A stretch of 64,000 nucleotides of DNA from positions 30,420,705 to 30,484,704 of the forward strand of contig NC_044279.2 in NCBI RefSeq assembly GCF_004027225.2, in the 5' to 3' direction. Under the pieces are notes generated by a model. It ran no database searches. It saw only the letters and a list, made by a program, of their open reading frames with translations, and was not told the DNA's origin. Positions within the stretch are counted from its first letter, which is position 1. Every line of letters starts with the position of its first letter. Below, in pieces: positions 10,401-21,798 of this stretch. The position numbers and the translations under genes were made by a program. The stretch is from Strigops habroptila. Its lineage: Eukaryota > Chordata > Aves > Psittaciformes > Psittacidae.

Positions 10401-12527
10401 GGTGCTCTCACACCAGCACTCACCTCTGTGCAGGTACACTCCTGGGTAAATCTACAGGTTGGTTTGTTTGGTTTTAATTATGCAGACAGTAGAATCTGCA
10501 TCCTTACTAAAATGTAGGAAAATCACGGACACAATGCAACTGTGTAAGTATTTCTTCTTTGTTTGCCCTATAAATAAACTTTGTTTACAAAAATTTCAAA
10601 CAAGAAAACCCTAAGAGCAACACAAAGCAGAAGTTCCTGTACCCAGATTTATCTAAGTTAGAAATTAAAATCAAGATTTTTATTGGATTAAACACAAAAA
10701 TGTGGACATTTTTAATACAGTGGTGGTGTATTATTTGTATACTGTATTATCCAGACTAGTGAATTACACTGGGTAGGGTCACACTTTAGAATATTTGCAC
10801 AGTTTCTTGACCAGTTGGAATGTGGTACAAATGTAATTTGAATTTATTTGGCATAAGCAATTATGAAGTTGTTTGCCTAAAATGAAACAGCAAACCATAT
10901 GTGCAGTGTTCTTTACTTCATGGGATTACCCAGAAAGTATTAACCATTGCAGGTCATTCTTTATTTGGGGAGTACATCCACTTACTATTTCGAAGTGAGG
11001 GTCTGATCTTCATTTGGCTTGAATAACCTGTCTTCATGGCTCTAATGTCCTCTGATGAGGGCAGTGGAGTAACTGCATTGTGTGTGATTTTTACATACTC
11101 AATTCTATCTTCAGCCTTTTAAATATAGAGTCCTTCTGAAATGAACTTTCTTCAGTAATGTCTCTGTAATCTGCTTGTGTTTGCAGTGTTCTAACATTTT
11201 CACTTTGCTGCTGGATGCTTGACATTTTGGAGTAGTGTTCTTTTAAATGTTACTAGCCTATATGTTTACAGTATCAGTGAGCACAGAAGATCAATGATAT
11301 GATATTTATCCTTGTGCCATGTACACAGCAATAACTAAAAACAAAGTCAAGACCGATGCAGTCAAGTTTAGAATTTTTGCCTTTGTGTATTTTGAACAAG
11401 AAGGTTTTCTTACTTGTTAAAAAGATAGTCCTACCACTTCTTTCTTGTGTATGCATAGAGGGATAAAATTTCTGGTATGCTTTTTCTGTAAGTTTATGCA
11501 TATTAGAGGTATACTTCTTTTAGAGTATAGAGGTATACTTCTTTTAGTGGTAACTTCAAAAGCCAGAAACGGTGATGAGATGAGGAGAAGCAACTTGATG
11601 GAAAATTGGTGTGATGGTTTTCTAGCAATGGTGAAATGTTTCTCAACAGGGCACGATATAATCCGTGTGACCTTCTGTATGCCGTATAGATATGATTCCT
11701 CCAGGTGTTCAAAGATATTAATTAGAAAAAATAGAAAATACATTGTTGGAAGAGCTAAGATATTTGGGTTTAGGAATTAGGTAAAATAATTTGCTGAATA
11801 TATATTCAGTCTTAGTATTGTGGATATTGTAAAATATGTTTTAATTTCTTTGCTATTCTATGCATGTGTCTTTATATTTTCTGTAAACTGGGAGTCTTTA
11901 AATAAAAACCAAAAATCACTAACTCATTTGTACCCTATATGCAAATGAAGTTATATGTTCTATTTAAGAAAAGGTAAATAATTGCACAAAGAAGTGCAGC
12001 TGGCAATAGTGGGGTTTAATTCAAAATGCTTTGGAGCTGCTGCTGAGATCTGTATCTTGAAACTGAAGTAAAGGATTCCAAAAAGAGCCCAACTACATCT
12101 GTTTCAAGAAATGCAAGCCTACCACAACTGCAGATTTATGTGAGGATGCTGGTTGTGCTTGCAGCTTTTCCACTGGCAAGAGAAAGACCACAGTACTTTG
12201 CTATGGGGATCTCTCCTCCCTTTCTTTCCATTTCCTTTTGTCCTCCAAATCTCCAACATCACCGTCAGAACATGTTACCAGTTATGGATTAGGATAGGGA
12301 GGTCGATCTGATAAATAATGAAAAAACGCTAAGCATGCTCTCAATTCCTCGGCTCTAGCTACTGTAAGCTAAATTGTTGCTTTACCTGTAATACAGTAAA
12401 TGTTTTAGCAATTTTAAGAGCAACTTATTATTGATAAAATACTGATCACTATCAGGATATGGACTTTGCTTTTCTTCTTAGGCTATTTTCATTTGTTTCT
12501 TCTGCACCCTTTTAATGGAATATGTAG
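7441..12527 (+). other. NRCAM: NRCAM intron downstream of the Gag-like block
   Basis: This is AT-rich intron with no recognised exon before the microexon. It holds T-rich/G-T-rich runs (about 10105-10160 and 10457-10478) and a 24-bp tandem duplication (11505-11548). Open frames on the minus strand at 8715-9143 and 9824-10351 match nothing I know and have no exon-like borders. Confidence 0.75.
11505..11548. repeat. 24-bp tandem duplication
   Basis: The unit agaggtatacttcttttag plus agtat occurs twice head to tail. The second copy starts at 11529 and diverges after about 19 bases. It is a local slippage duplication inside the NRCAM intron. Confidence 0.85.
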
Positions 12528-12539
12528 GTCTCTTGAAAG
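12528..12539 (+). CDS. NRCAM: NRCAM 12-nt microexon encoding RSLE
   Basis: The exon GTCTCTTGAAAG is flanked by tatgtag (acceptor AG 12526-12527) and gtaaggt (donor at 12540). Between the AG from 3371 and the T of 13121 it reads R-S-L-E-S, inserting RSLE after FGEY with the frame preserved. L1-family members are known to have a neuron-specific 12-nt RSLE exon. Together with the preceding Tyr it makes YRSLE, a tyrosine-based signal for AP-2 and clathrin endocytosis. The upstream region has a pyrimidine-rich tract containing UGC (tttcttctgcaccc, TGC at 12503-12505, 22 bases before the exon border), the arrangement bound by the neural splicing factor SRRM4. The site matches what the family predicts in size, phase and sequence. 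Confidence 0.94.
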
Positions 12540-13120
12540 GTAAGGTTGAAAATTGCAAGTCTGGCCTGCATTTTGTAACAAATTATTTGAAATGCAGCAC
12601 TTTTATTTTCTTTATACTAGTAAAAAAAAAAAAAAAAAAATCAGTATATTTCATTTAACCAGATTCATTCTTCATTCATGTTCAAGGAGTCAGAGAAATT
12701 AAGAAGTTTAACAGACTAACTTTGCGGCACATCATAAGCTCGTTACTTTGGAGAACAAATAATTAATTTATTTCTTTAACTTTACAACCCACTTTTTAAT
12801 GCTTGCAGTTGCATCTAAATTGCTTCCAAGCCAAGGGCACAGGTCTTATCATTGAAAAGTCATGCACGATGGGGGAATAAAAAAAAAAAGAAACCGCAAC
12901 ACCCCCGCCTCCACTGAAGACATTCTCTGTTTAAACCATTCCTACACCATGCATTCATGTCAACTGCATCATATTGATTTGTTCTACAATGTGATGTGGG
13001 TTTACTAAAGGATTATAGGGCTGCACACATGCTTTTTATAAATTCTGCATGCATGGCTGATTTTGTCCTAGTATATTATACATCAGTTAATTCCTTTTGT
13101 TTGTTTGTTTTTGTCTCCAG
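12540..13120 (+). other. NRCAM: Last NRCAM intron
   Basis: This 581-bp intron runs from gtaaggt to ttgtctccag. It contains a poly(A) run at about 12621-12639, a shorter one near 12880, and a T/G-rich polypyrimidine region before the acceptor. Confidence 0.9.
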
Positions 13121-13358
13121 TGATGCAGAGGACCATAAACCTCTAAAAAAAGGAAGCCGGACACCTTCAGACAGAACTGTGAAAAAAGAAGATAGTGATG
13201 ATAGTTTAGTTGACTATGGAGAAGGTGTAAATGGTCAGTTCAATGAGGATGGCTCCTTTATTGGACAATATAGTGGCAAAAAAGAGAAAGAACCTGCAGA
13301 AGGAAATGAAAGCTCTGAGGCTCCTTCTCCTGTAAATGCCATGAATTCATTCGTGTAA
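13121..13358 (+). CDS. NRCAM: NRCAM last coding exon (ankyrin-binding and PDZ-binding tail)
   Basis: The exon starts with TG, completing Ser (AG+T), and reads [18 protein letters not shown] and onward to the C-terminus NSFV, with TAA at 13356-13358. It contains the L1-family ankyrin-binding motif FIGQY within the sequence [11 protein letters not shown]. Tyr phosphorylation of that motif releases ankyrin G. The final SFV is a class I-like PDZ ligand used for SAP-type scaffolds. Ser/Thr-rich acidic stretches ([15 protein letters not shown]) are typical phosphorylation regions. The acceptor is ttgtctccag (AG 13119-13120). All residues agree with the conserved NRCAM tail, and I see no break. Confidence 0.97.
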
Positions 13359-14890
13359 CCACAGAACTTGATCCCCTTGTATCTTCCATTTGTTTAAAGC
13401 ACTTGTACATCCTCCTCCTCATACTATGAACATGCAGGTAACGGAGCTCCTCACCACAAGATATTAATGCTGTGAGAATATGCAGGTCAATACAGGTTTA
13501 CAGCATAATGACACATTAAGTGGTATGTTACTATGAATCAAAAGACAAAATTCGAATTTTGTTCAGAACTTGAGTATTTTTACTTTTTTTAAAAGGAACT
13601 GACACAAACAATAACATCAACTTGTAATTTTGTTTCCTGTTGAAAATACAGTAAAATGCATGATAAAAAAAAGAAAAAAAAAAAGCTACACAATTCACAG
13701 ATAAACTCACATACACTATAAAAACATGGTTTGACAATTTGTTATGCAGTCCTCAGCTGAATCCCTGGATATGAATTCCGTTTTCATTGTCAGAGTGTTA
13801 TAGTAGTATTATATAGAACTTCAATGTCTTTGTGGACATTGTTGTGAAATTGGTGACTTAATGTCTAGCTATCATATGTCTTTTTTGCAAGACAGTTAGG
13901 AACAGTATGTACAGTATATAATTGCTAAATGATTTAAGTATGACACTTGCATTTGCTGATGCTTAATGAGACCCTATTATCTGCTCTTCGCTCCTATTAC
14001 TTTATAGCCTTTTTAATCTATCAAGTATTACAGCAGTACAGTGTTCTATTTTTACATCAAAATACATTGAATTGATTTTAGGGCATAAAAGATACGCATT
14101 GCAATGCATTTTGGAATTTGTACAGTCACGGGGAAAAAAAAAAAAATATAAAAATGAGAGAAAATATTCCAGAAAACACAGGGCAAAATACATTCAGTGC
14201 CTTTATACAATATGCATTCCATAATGTGCTGTACTACTAAATCAGTTGGTGCAGTAAACTGTGATTAGCGGACTACTATCATTGCCAAATAAAGTAAAAA
14301 TGTGAAGAAGACAAGTGTTATGAAACTGTTGTGCTAAAAATTGAAGGTTTTAAATATTTTAAACTACACAGAAGAGAGTATGATTTTTTTTTTCCCCTTT
14401 AAAAATAAAATCAGTGCTTTCTAGACAGTTCCAGCACAACATGTTTTCATGGCCTTAGAAAATTATAAATGAAATAAAACAAAAACAAATCCAGAATTAA
14501 ATTATTTACTAACACAGCAAGGTACAAGCTCTTGTAAAATAAATTGTTAAACACCCAAACCAGCTGACTACACCAGTGAGAGTGCATTTCCCTCTGTGTC
14601 CTGGCCTGATCAGTGTGGCAGCTTTGTAATTATCTACACCCTGAAGCAGTGTCGGGGTTACTGCTGGGAACCACAGATCTCAATCTGACAAGTGCTAATA
14701 TGGTTTAGTGGTAAAGGGTTACCATGATTGGTTACAAAATCATTTTCTCGCATACTATATCAATCAAATGTTTACCTCCAAATATAAATTTTTATAACAA
14801 CCTATGGTTGAAGGAATGCTCAGTTTCATTTGCCAATAAATTGGTTTTTCATAACTTGCATCAAGTTTAATTTTAAGTAAGCTTTTTATA

Positions 14891-15183
14891 TGTAGATATT
14901 TTGTTGAATTTGTAAATACACTTAAAGCGTAGATGCTATATGCTTCTAGGTGTTACAGACAAATAAACCAAGAAAGCTTACGTTGTACTGTGTAAGAAGT
15001 ACTATAGCCAATGGTGTGCATGGTATTTTAAAGCATCTACTTAAATATATTATTTTTTTTTTTGCTGTGAAAACAAAATAGTGAACTGTTCTGCTTCTTT
15101 ACTGCAGATTCCTAATTGAACCATTCAGAGCTTTTGCCAGTGCATTGCGTTAGACCGTACACCTCGCAGCTTTCATGTATATA
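14891..15183 (+). promoter_or_regulatory. NRCAM: Cluster of Pumilio-type elements in the NRCAM 3'UTR
   Basis: TGTAGATA (14891-14898), TGTAAATA (14911-14918) and TGTATATA (15176-15183) all fit the PUM consensus UGUANAUA. The first two are 20 bases apart start to start. Binding is inferred; the sequence matches are direct. Confidence 0.4.
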
Positions 15184-15464
15184 TTGTAGGTAAAGCACAA
15201 CTGAAGTAAGCTAGCTGCATTAAGATGCTTGTGCACCTTTGAGCTTTCCGTTGATCAGTTTTCTTAATGGGAACCGAAATAATAAATTAATTCTACAAAC
15301 ATTGATCACAAAGCACAAAGAGAACATTTCTTAATAAGATTTGCTAATGGTTTTGGTAAAAGAGAAATACAATTTTATTTAATTGTAGATGCTGAATTAT
15401 CTGTGCATGTGAGGGTAAACATACAGGCTCACTTCTGTAATAGTGCAACAGATTTTGTATTAAA

Positions 15465-15470
15465 AATAAA
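15465..15470 (+). terminator. NRCAM: Distal NRCAM poly(A) signal AATAAA
   Basis: AATAAA is followed directly by tgtggtttt and then by ggtttgttctgttt, a G/U-rich downstream element. It is the last and best-supported candidate in this 3' region. Proximal alternatives are AATAAA at 14288, 14473 and 14962. Confidence 0.55.
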
Positions 15471-15490
15471 TGTGGTTTTAAAATTTTACG

Positions 15491-18400
15491 GTTTGTTCTG
15501 TTTACACTAGCAGTAAAAATGACATCTGATTCACCGTGTAATTAAGAATTCAAACTGGACAAAAGCATGGAACGACTCTGGCAGAAGTTGTTCCCATGAT
15601 GCTATGGGACTTTAGGCACTGCAGCCAAATTATTTACAGAAAGTTGCATATCTTTACACGCTACCATTTGAAAAAATGTGAATTTGTCTGACCATTTCCC
15701 ATTGAAAACTCCTGCTATTTACATTTTACTTCCATGGATGCTTTATTTAGTCATATTTCTGCAAAGAAGAAAACCAGACCTGCAAGAGTGAATAAGAGAA
15801 AATAAGAATGTTAATTCAAAGTTAAGAGCCCTCAGGTAGGATCCCAAATCAGGATTTTGTGTCGTAAAGGAATTGTCTGACATGGAGAGTTCTGGGTGCC
15901 TGTTTTTAAAAGGTACATGAAGTGAGGAAATTTTAAGTAACATCTTTTACAGTGCACAAAATCCATTGCAATGCTTTTTTTCAGATTTTGTCTATTCTGT
16001 GTATGAATGGAAACAGACTGGGCAGGACGGCAGCTGCTCTGCAGGGAAGACTGCAGGAAGGCCATGGATTCCAAGAGGTCCAGATGTGCCAGGAAATACA
16101 TCAGTGTTGACATTTGGCCATGATGCTGGAAAGAGGAATTTTATCACTGAATCAGAAGCCATTCTGTCAGCCCTTCTGTGTGTCATTGGAAAACCATGGC
16201 TATTCCAGCCCTTGTCATCTGCATAGTCTCAGTTCTGGCACCTTCAGAAACTGGGCTGCCTGTTTCTCTGTACAGGTATCTGTTGATTTTTCCAGCAATG
16301 TGCATTGACTGGGAGATATGAAATACAGCTGTTTGTGTTTTGATTAAAGACTAATTCCTGAAAAGAGGGGTCTGAGCTCCCTGGGCTTTGTTGGGACAAA
16401 AGATTTCATACAATAACCATTTTTGGAGACACACATACGTTCCTTGTGCATGTTCCCCAGAGTGTACTGACTAATACGTATAGTTGCTACATTTTCCTTA
16501 TAGTGAACCTTTGCTTTTGGTTTTCTTCTCACTGAAGTGATTGTGTAAATCCAGAGGGAATTAAAGAGGATACCCCAATTGTAATTTTTCTTGTAATCTA
16601 TTCTCACATTGATCCTAGGAAAATACAGTTTCCTTCATGTGGCAGAGGCAAAGTGGCAGAAGCTTTGCGTACCATATTCTCTTCATATTCTGCCTGGCCT
16701 ATTTTAAGACAGAACCTATATAAATAATATACAAAGAAATATTATCTACAGTATGGAATTGTTTTCTTCTCTGAAAGAAGAACTAGGGAGAAAAGAAGGA
16801 AGAGGATGAGATTTCAATAATTCCTGAAAAGTAATTGTTGTGTTTCTGTCCCACTCCCTCTCTCAGTCTTCCCCCTTCCTTAGGAAAGAGCATTTCAGAA
16901 GGCTGGCAGAAGCAGCAACTGGTATCATGAGAAGATGGAAATAACTGAATGTCCTACTTGTAGGAATCTGCCCCCAAATGATGCCCCCTGAGGTGCAAAT
17001 ACACCTGATGGGCCATCATTTTTTAATCTCTGAAGGGATGTCTTGCTGCAATTTGTGCACATGAAGTAGAAACTTTAGACCAGACTGTCAAGATAAATAC
17101 ATGTCAACAGGACTTTGACAGACAGTAGATGTGATCCATCGTGACTGTAAGTAAGGAGGAAGATTGTGATCCTTGTGATCTCATGACTTTTGGCAACAAA
17201 AATATACACAAAGTTCCTTACCATGCTCGCATTCAGATGAGCTGATAAAACATTCATATCATGTTTAATATCCAAAAGATGGATTCTTCATTTGGGATTG
17301 GAGAAGTTTGCCCAACTGTGAGTTAGTTTGGCAGCACTGGCGTTGTCCCCCATGGGATAGAATTGAAGCCAGCTTCCAAGTACTAGATATGCATGTTACA
17401 AGTTGGAGAGTGAGGCAGGGCAAGAGACAGCCCCTGTCAGTGGGACCTGGCCACGTTTTGACCTGTTCCACTTATCCTGAGGAGCTCAGGTGGAATAAAG
17501 AAGTTTAGAAGATAGTGTGGTTTCCCTGACAGCTGAATAAAACCCATGGCATCATGTCAAAAATCTAAGCTGCTGCTGTAAATCAGATTTAATTCTGCCT
17601 GGCTTTCTATTATATTTTGGATATTGGTGAAGAGGAGAAAGAATACCTGGTCCCCAGCCTGCCATGTTGCACAAATATGTGTGCCCAGGGTTTTAAACTT
17701 GAGCCTTCCAACAGGGAAAGTTTAGGCAGTCTAATTCTGGTGCCTAACTTCTTAAAACTTGCTAGGTCTTGTTCTGCCTCTAGGAATGAACTGCATTTAC
17801 CTCTGATAATAAACTGTACATGGTATGTCTTCCAGAGGGTACTGCCCTATTTCCCATTCCAGAGGCTTCTGAAGAGGAATGCTTTGGTCTTGAAACCCAG
17901 CACCTTACCTGACACAGGATAGCAGCCCCATTCATACATTTTTCTCTGCCTTGTGTTTGCAAAGGTCTAGAGGGCTTCAAGACTTCATAGACCAAAGGGG
18001 ACTAATTAAGTTTTGTCAATGACAGTATTCAGAATATATTCCAATTAAATGGTCTGCAATATATGTGCTGTTATATATGGAGGGAGAGGCCTCACGGGCA
18101 TGCTGGCATGAAAAGTTAGCCTGTTTGGTGTGTTAAGTAGAGAAGGAAGCAAAACTGAAACTGGTGGGACAGAGAAAATGAAAAAATCAAAGGTATAATA
18201 TTGCAGGTTTCTTGTAAAAGAAACTTTTAGGTGGGAGAGGCAGCAGAAGCCCTTACCAGCCTAGAGCAGCACAACCTGCTGGGTGTAGACTGGACTATCT
18301 GTTGCTGATGAACAGCATATAACAGATTAATAGTGCGTCATTCTCCTTCTAGAGAGAATTATGTGTTTCAGTTTGGGTTGGGTTTTTTTTTCTATTCATC

Positions 18401-21400
18401 CAGATTTTGTTTCAAGAAGCTCAGAAGGACTTACTAATCTTAGAAACTTCTGTCATACGTAATTGAAAACTGGCAGTAAGTTTGTAGGTTTGAGGTAGGA
18501 GGAATACTCAAGCAGATGGACTGACAAACACACAAAGCAGTTGCTTTAATTGCCTTATTTTTTGAAGCGAGTTAAAGCTATCTCCTGGGAAGCAACTGTG
18601 TTCTGTAAGCACAGAGCAAGGCCAGCTGAAGAGAGGCTTTTTCCCTTTGCTTGGGAATTTGACTAGTGGCGGTCCAGTAATTTGGGGCAAGTGGACGTTT
18701 TCCAAGCTGTTGAGATAAGATACAAGGGAGCCATACAAACTGTTTGGTAAATGCATAACCTCCATGATGAGGACTCCAAACTGGGAATATCAAAATGAAC
18801 GTTTTTGAAGAGCTTCTTCAGGAAAAAGAATCGACCAAAAAAAGAAAAGGCAGCAGATTGAAACAGTTGAAACAGTTTCTGGCCAAGTCAGAGGACAGGT
18901 GAATGAGAAAAAAGCTGGCATGTACTGGCCACACTTTTTGGGCATATTATATAACTTGAACAATTAGTGAGCCAATTAGCCAGCAAGAACTTTTATTAAG
19001 ATGGGGTTATTTTTCTTTCCTGGCTTGTTCCCAACAGATTCTTGCTTCCAAATTTTTGCTTTAATAAGAAAACAGCCTCTTCTGATCTATTAAAATTAGG
19101 CAATGACCCTCAACTTTATGAAAAGGGGAGCTTGTATATATTTTTCTAAACCAAACTGGTTTTTTGTTAATGTGAGAGGCAGCCCAGTTTTCAATCATTA
19201 GCGTTTAAAAATAATTGACCACTAGAGGGAAGTCACAGTTGGTGGTTGGTGGAAGCCTGGGGAAAGCTGCTACCCAAAGCAATGCATCTAAGTTCACGTC
19301 ACATGAGAAAGCATATACATATATATGCACGTATACAAATACATATATGTATATGTATAAAAAACCATTACAAAATAGCGGCTAATGAGAATTAGGCACA
19401 AGTTCATAATGATTTACTTGTTTTGCAAAAAGCAATAATACTATTTGTGTAAGCAGTAATGTTAATGACCTTATTCTAATTCGCCCATGCGTTATTGTGA
19501 TCATAAATTACTGGGACATTTTGGGCAGAACTGCTGTTCCCATGAGAAGCCCAGAAGCCTAGCCTGCACTGGATACTCTGTAGGCCAGTAGTTCATCTCA
19601 CCGTAGTACTGCACTTGATCTGGTTTTGAATTTGTCAGCATTGCCCTTAATCTCTGTGTCAAAGAAGAAAGGCTTTAGGTCCTGACACATGAAGATGGGA
19701 ATAGCTTGTCATGCAGCAGACTGCACTCAGGCGGGGTGGGTGTTGCAGCAGTGAAGCAAAGCTCAGTGCTGCGCTGGCTCTGCCTTCTCTGCCTGCCCTG
19801 CCTGCCCCCCTTGCTCTGACCCTCTTCAAGTCACTCCTTTCAAAGTGTGACCACTATTAATCCTTGTGATCAGGACAGGCACATTTTCAGTATTGCACTG
19901 CCAGAAGCCCTGCTGGTCTGAAATGAGATGAAGAAACACTGAATTGATTCATGTTTTCAGACAGCATCATCTTCAGAGGCACTCGGCCCGCAGGAGCCAT
20001 CTCAGCACATCAGGGCCCATTTGTGTGAGGAGGATGGAGGCTCTGCCCTTCGGGATTGGCATCACATCATCCATGCGGTAGCAGCAACGGGTGGAAGGGG
20101 AAGGCATTTGCAGGGTGTGCATGGCTTCGTAGCAGGAGACTTGTTGCGTGAATCAAGGCTGTAGAATAAAATAAGAGAACTTAAGGTGCTGAGAAAATAA
20201 CAGAAGTTTTCAAAACACTACTGTATTAAAATCACCAAGTATCAGCATCGCACCAAATACACAGGTATGAGATGTTTGAGGTTAGAGATGGAGATGCAGC
20301 TACAGGTTAATGATTAACAAGAAATAAAATTTGGCAAGTTGTTCTTTTTTGCCAGTGGTGAGAGCAGAGATGCTGAAAACCGGATACCAGGACAGCTGTT
20401 TGGATGGAGCGGGCAGTCACTGCCCTGCCAAAGCCATCGAAGCTGCTCATTTACACCAGCTGAGACTTCTGCTCATGGCGTTTGAGGCAGGGCTTCGGGC
20501 AGAGGTTTGCATAATGAATAGGTTTTTAATGAATAACTGTCTAATACAATGTCAGGGTTTCTTCACTAATGACAGCAGCCTGCAGCAGGGCCATCACAGC
20601 CACAGCCAGTTCACATGCTGGAGAAAGCCATGTGGCAGAGCCAAGATCTTTCTCTTCTAAATCACATATTTCAGACCACAGCTGGAAAACACTCTACTAC
20701 AAATATGAAAAAAGCAAAACATTTTAATTCTACATCTAATTTTGGTGAGATTATTGCTCATCAGCTGTTCACTAAAGGTTTGTAGCAATCACAGTAATGT
20801 AGCAGGACATTTCAGGGCACAGTCCATGTTTTCAAGAGGCTTGCTTTCAAAGTGCACCTTTAAATTCTACACATGAAAGCTTGAGGAGAATCATTGCAAC
20901 ATCCTTCTTAATTGTAGATAATATTTTCTAATGTTAATCGCTGTTCTTTATGAAAGATAACAGAAGATGAATTTCCCTGTCACTCCTCTCCAGCTTTTGT
21001 GCCAGTTTGGTCCTGGTTTTGGTTGCCTGTCAGACATTAATTTTTTTTAATACATCTAGTAGGATAGGTTTCAAGAGTGATTTACATCCATTCATCACTG
21101 CATGATGAGGTTTTCAGTAAGGTTTTCAGAGAAAGTTGCTAAATGCCATAAGACTGTATCTGTCAGAAATCAGATGTGACAATCAGTGCAGCCTAGTCCT
21201 GCATTTAGCCATAGTCTTTCCCTGCAAATTAGATTTTAATTGCAAATAAGCTTTCCATGTGCAATTTGAAATGGTATAAAAATACGCAGATATTGAATCT
21301 GAAATGTTCAGCTATTTCAGCTGGCAAAATAAAAGCTGATGTATGAAACATACGGATTACTCTAGTTCAAGATAAATGAAAAGATGGTCCATTCAGGTGT

Positions 21401-21734
21401 GTGGTTCCTATTGAAGATAATAATGTCAAGTGAAACCTATAGGAGCAGAATTGATAGCTTTGATAAAAAATTGTCATTAATTCATGTCTTGGCCTCACAT
21501 CAGAAGATACGTTTCTTTTCCCTGTGTGCAGCCATGAGGATCCAGCTCCACTCTGAGGCTCCCCAGTCTGCAGCAGCATGGGCCCACCCAGGGCCAAATC
21601 CCATCACCATTTCAAAGAGAGAGAGTTGATGTGGGGGGAAGGTCACCCCTGAATGGTGCCACCACCCATTAGTACTCGATATTGACCTCGTGATAAACAC
21701 ATGATTTTACAGCATGTTACATCGTGCTGTTACC
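15491..21734. other. Intergenic region 3' of NRCAM
   Basis: This is AT-rich DNA without recognisable exons, RNA genes or intact mobile elements. An alternating AT/GT stretch lies at about 19310-19362. The open frames are short and overlap on both strands, as expected by chance. Confidence 0.65.
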
Positions 21735-21798
21735 TCCCATGCTGGTCAACAGCACATTCCGACCCTAACCATTCTATGATGCTGTGATTCTATGATTA
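21735..21798 (+). mobile_element. CR1 LINE 3'-end fragment
   Basis: The segment ends with attctatgatgctgtgattctatgatt, which matches the tandem ATTCTRTG terminus of CR1 elements. It is preceded by a short CR1-like stretch (cgaccctaacc). Only the 3' end is recognisable, so the left border is uncertain. Confidence 0.6.

Larger units (their letters stand above)
13359..15490 (+). other. NRCAM: NRCAM 3' untranslated region
   Basis: This is AT-rich untranslated sequence after the NRCAM stop. Several AATAAA signals occur, at 14288, 14473, 14962 and 15465, so more than one 3' end is possible. The 15465 site is followed by the best G/T-rich downstream element, so I put the distal end near 15490. Three Pumilio-type UGUANAUA elements lie between 14891 and 15183. 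The end is inferred. Confidence 0.65.
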
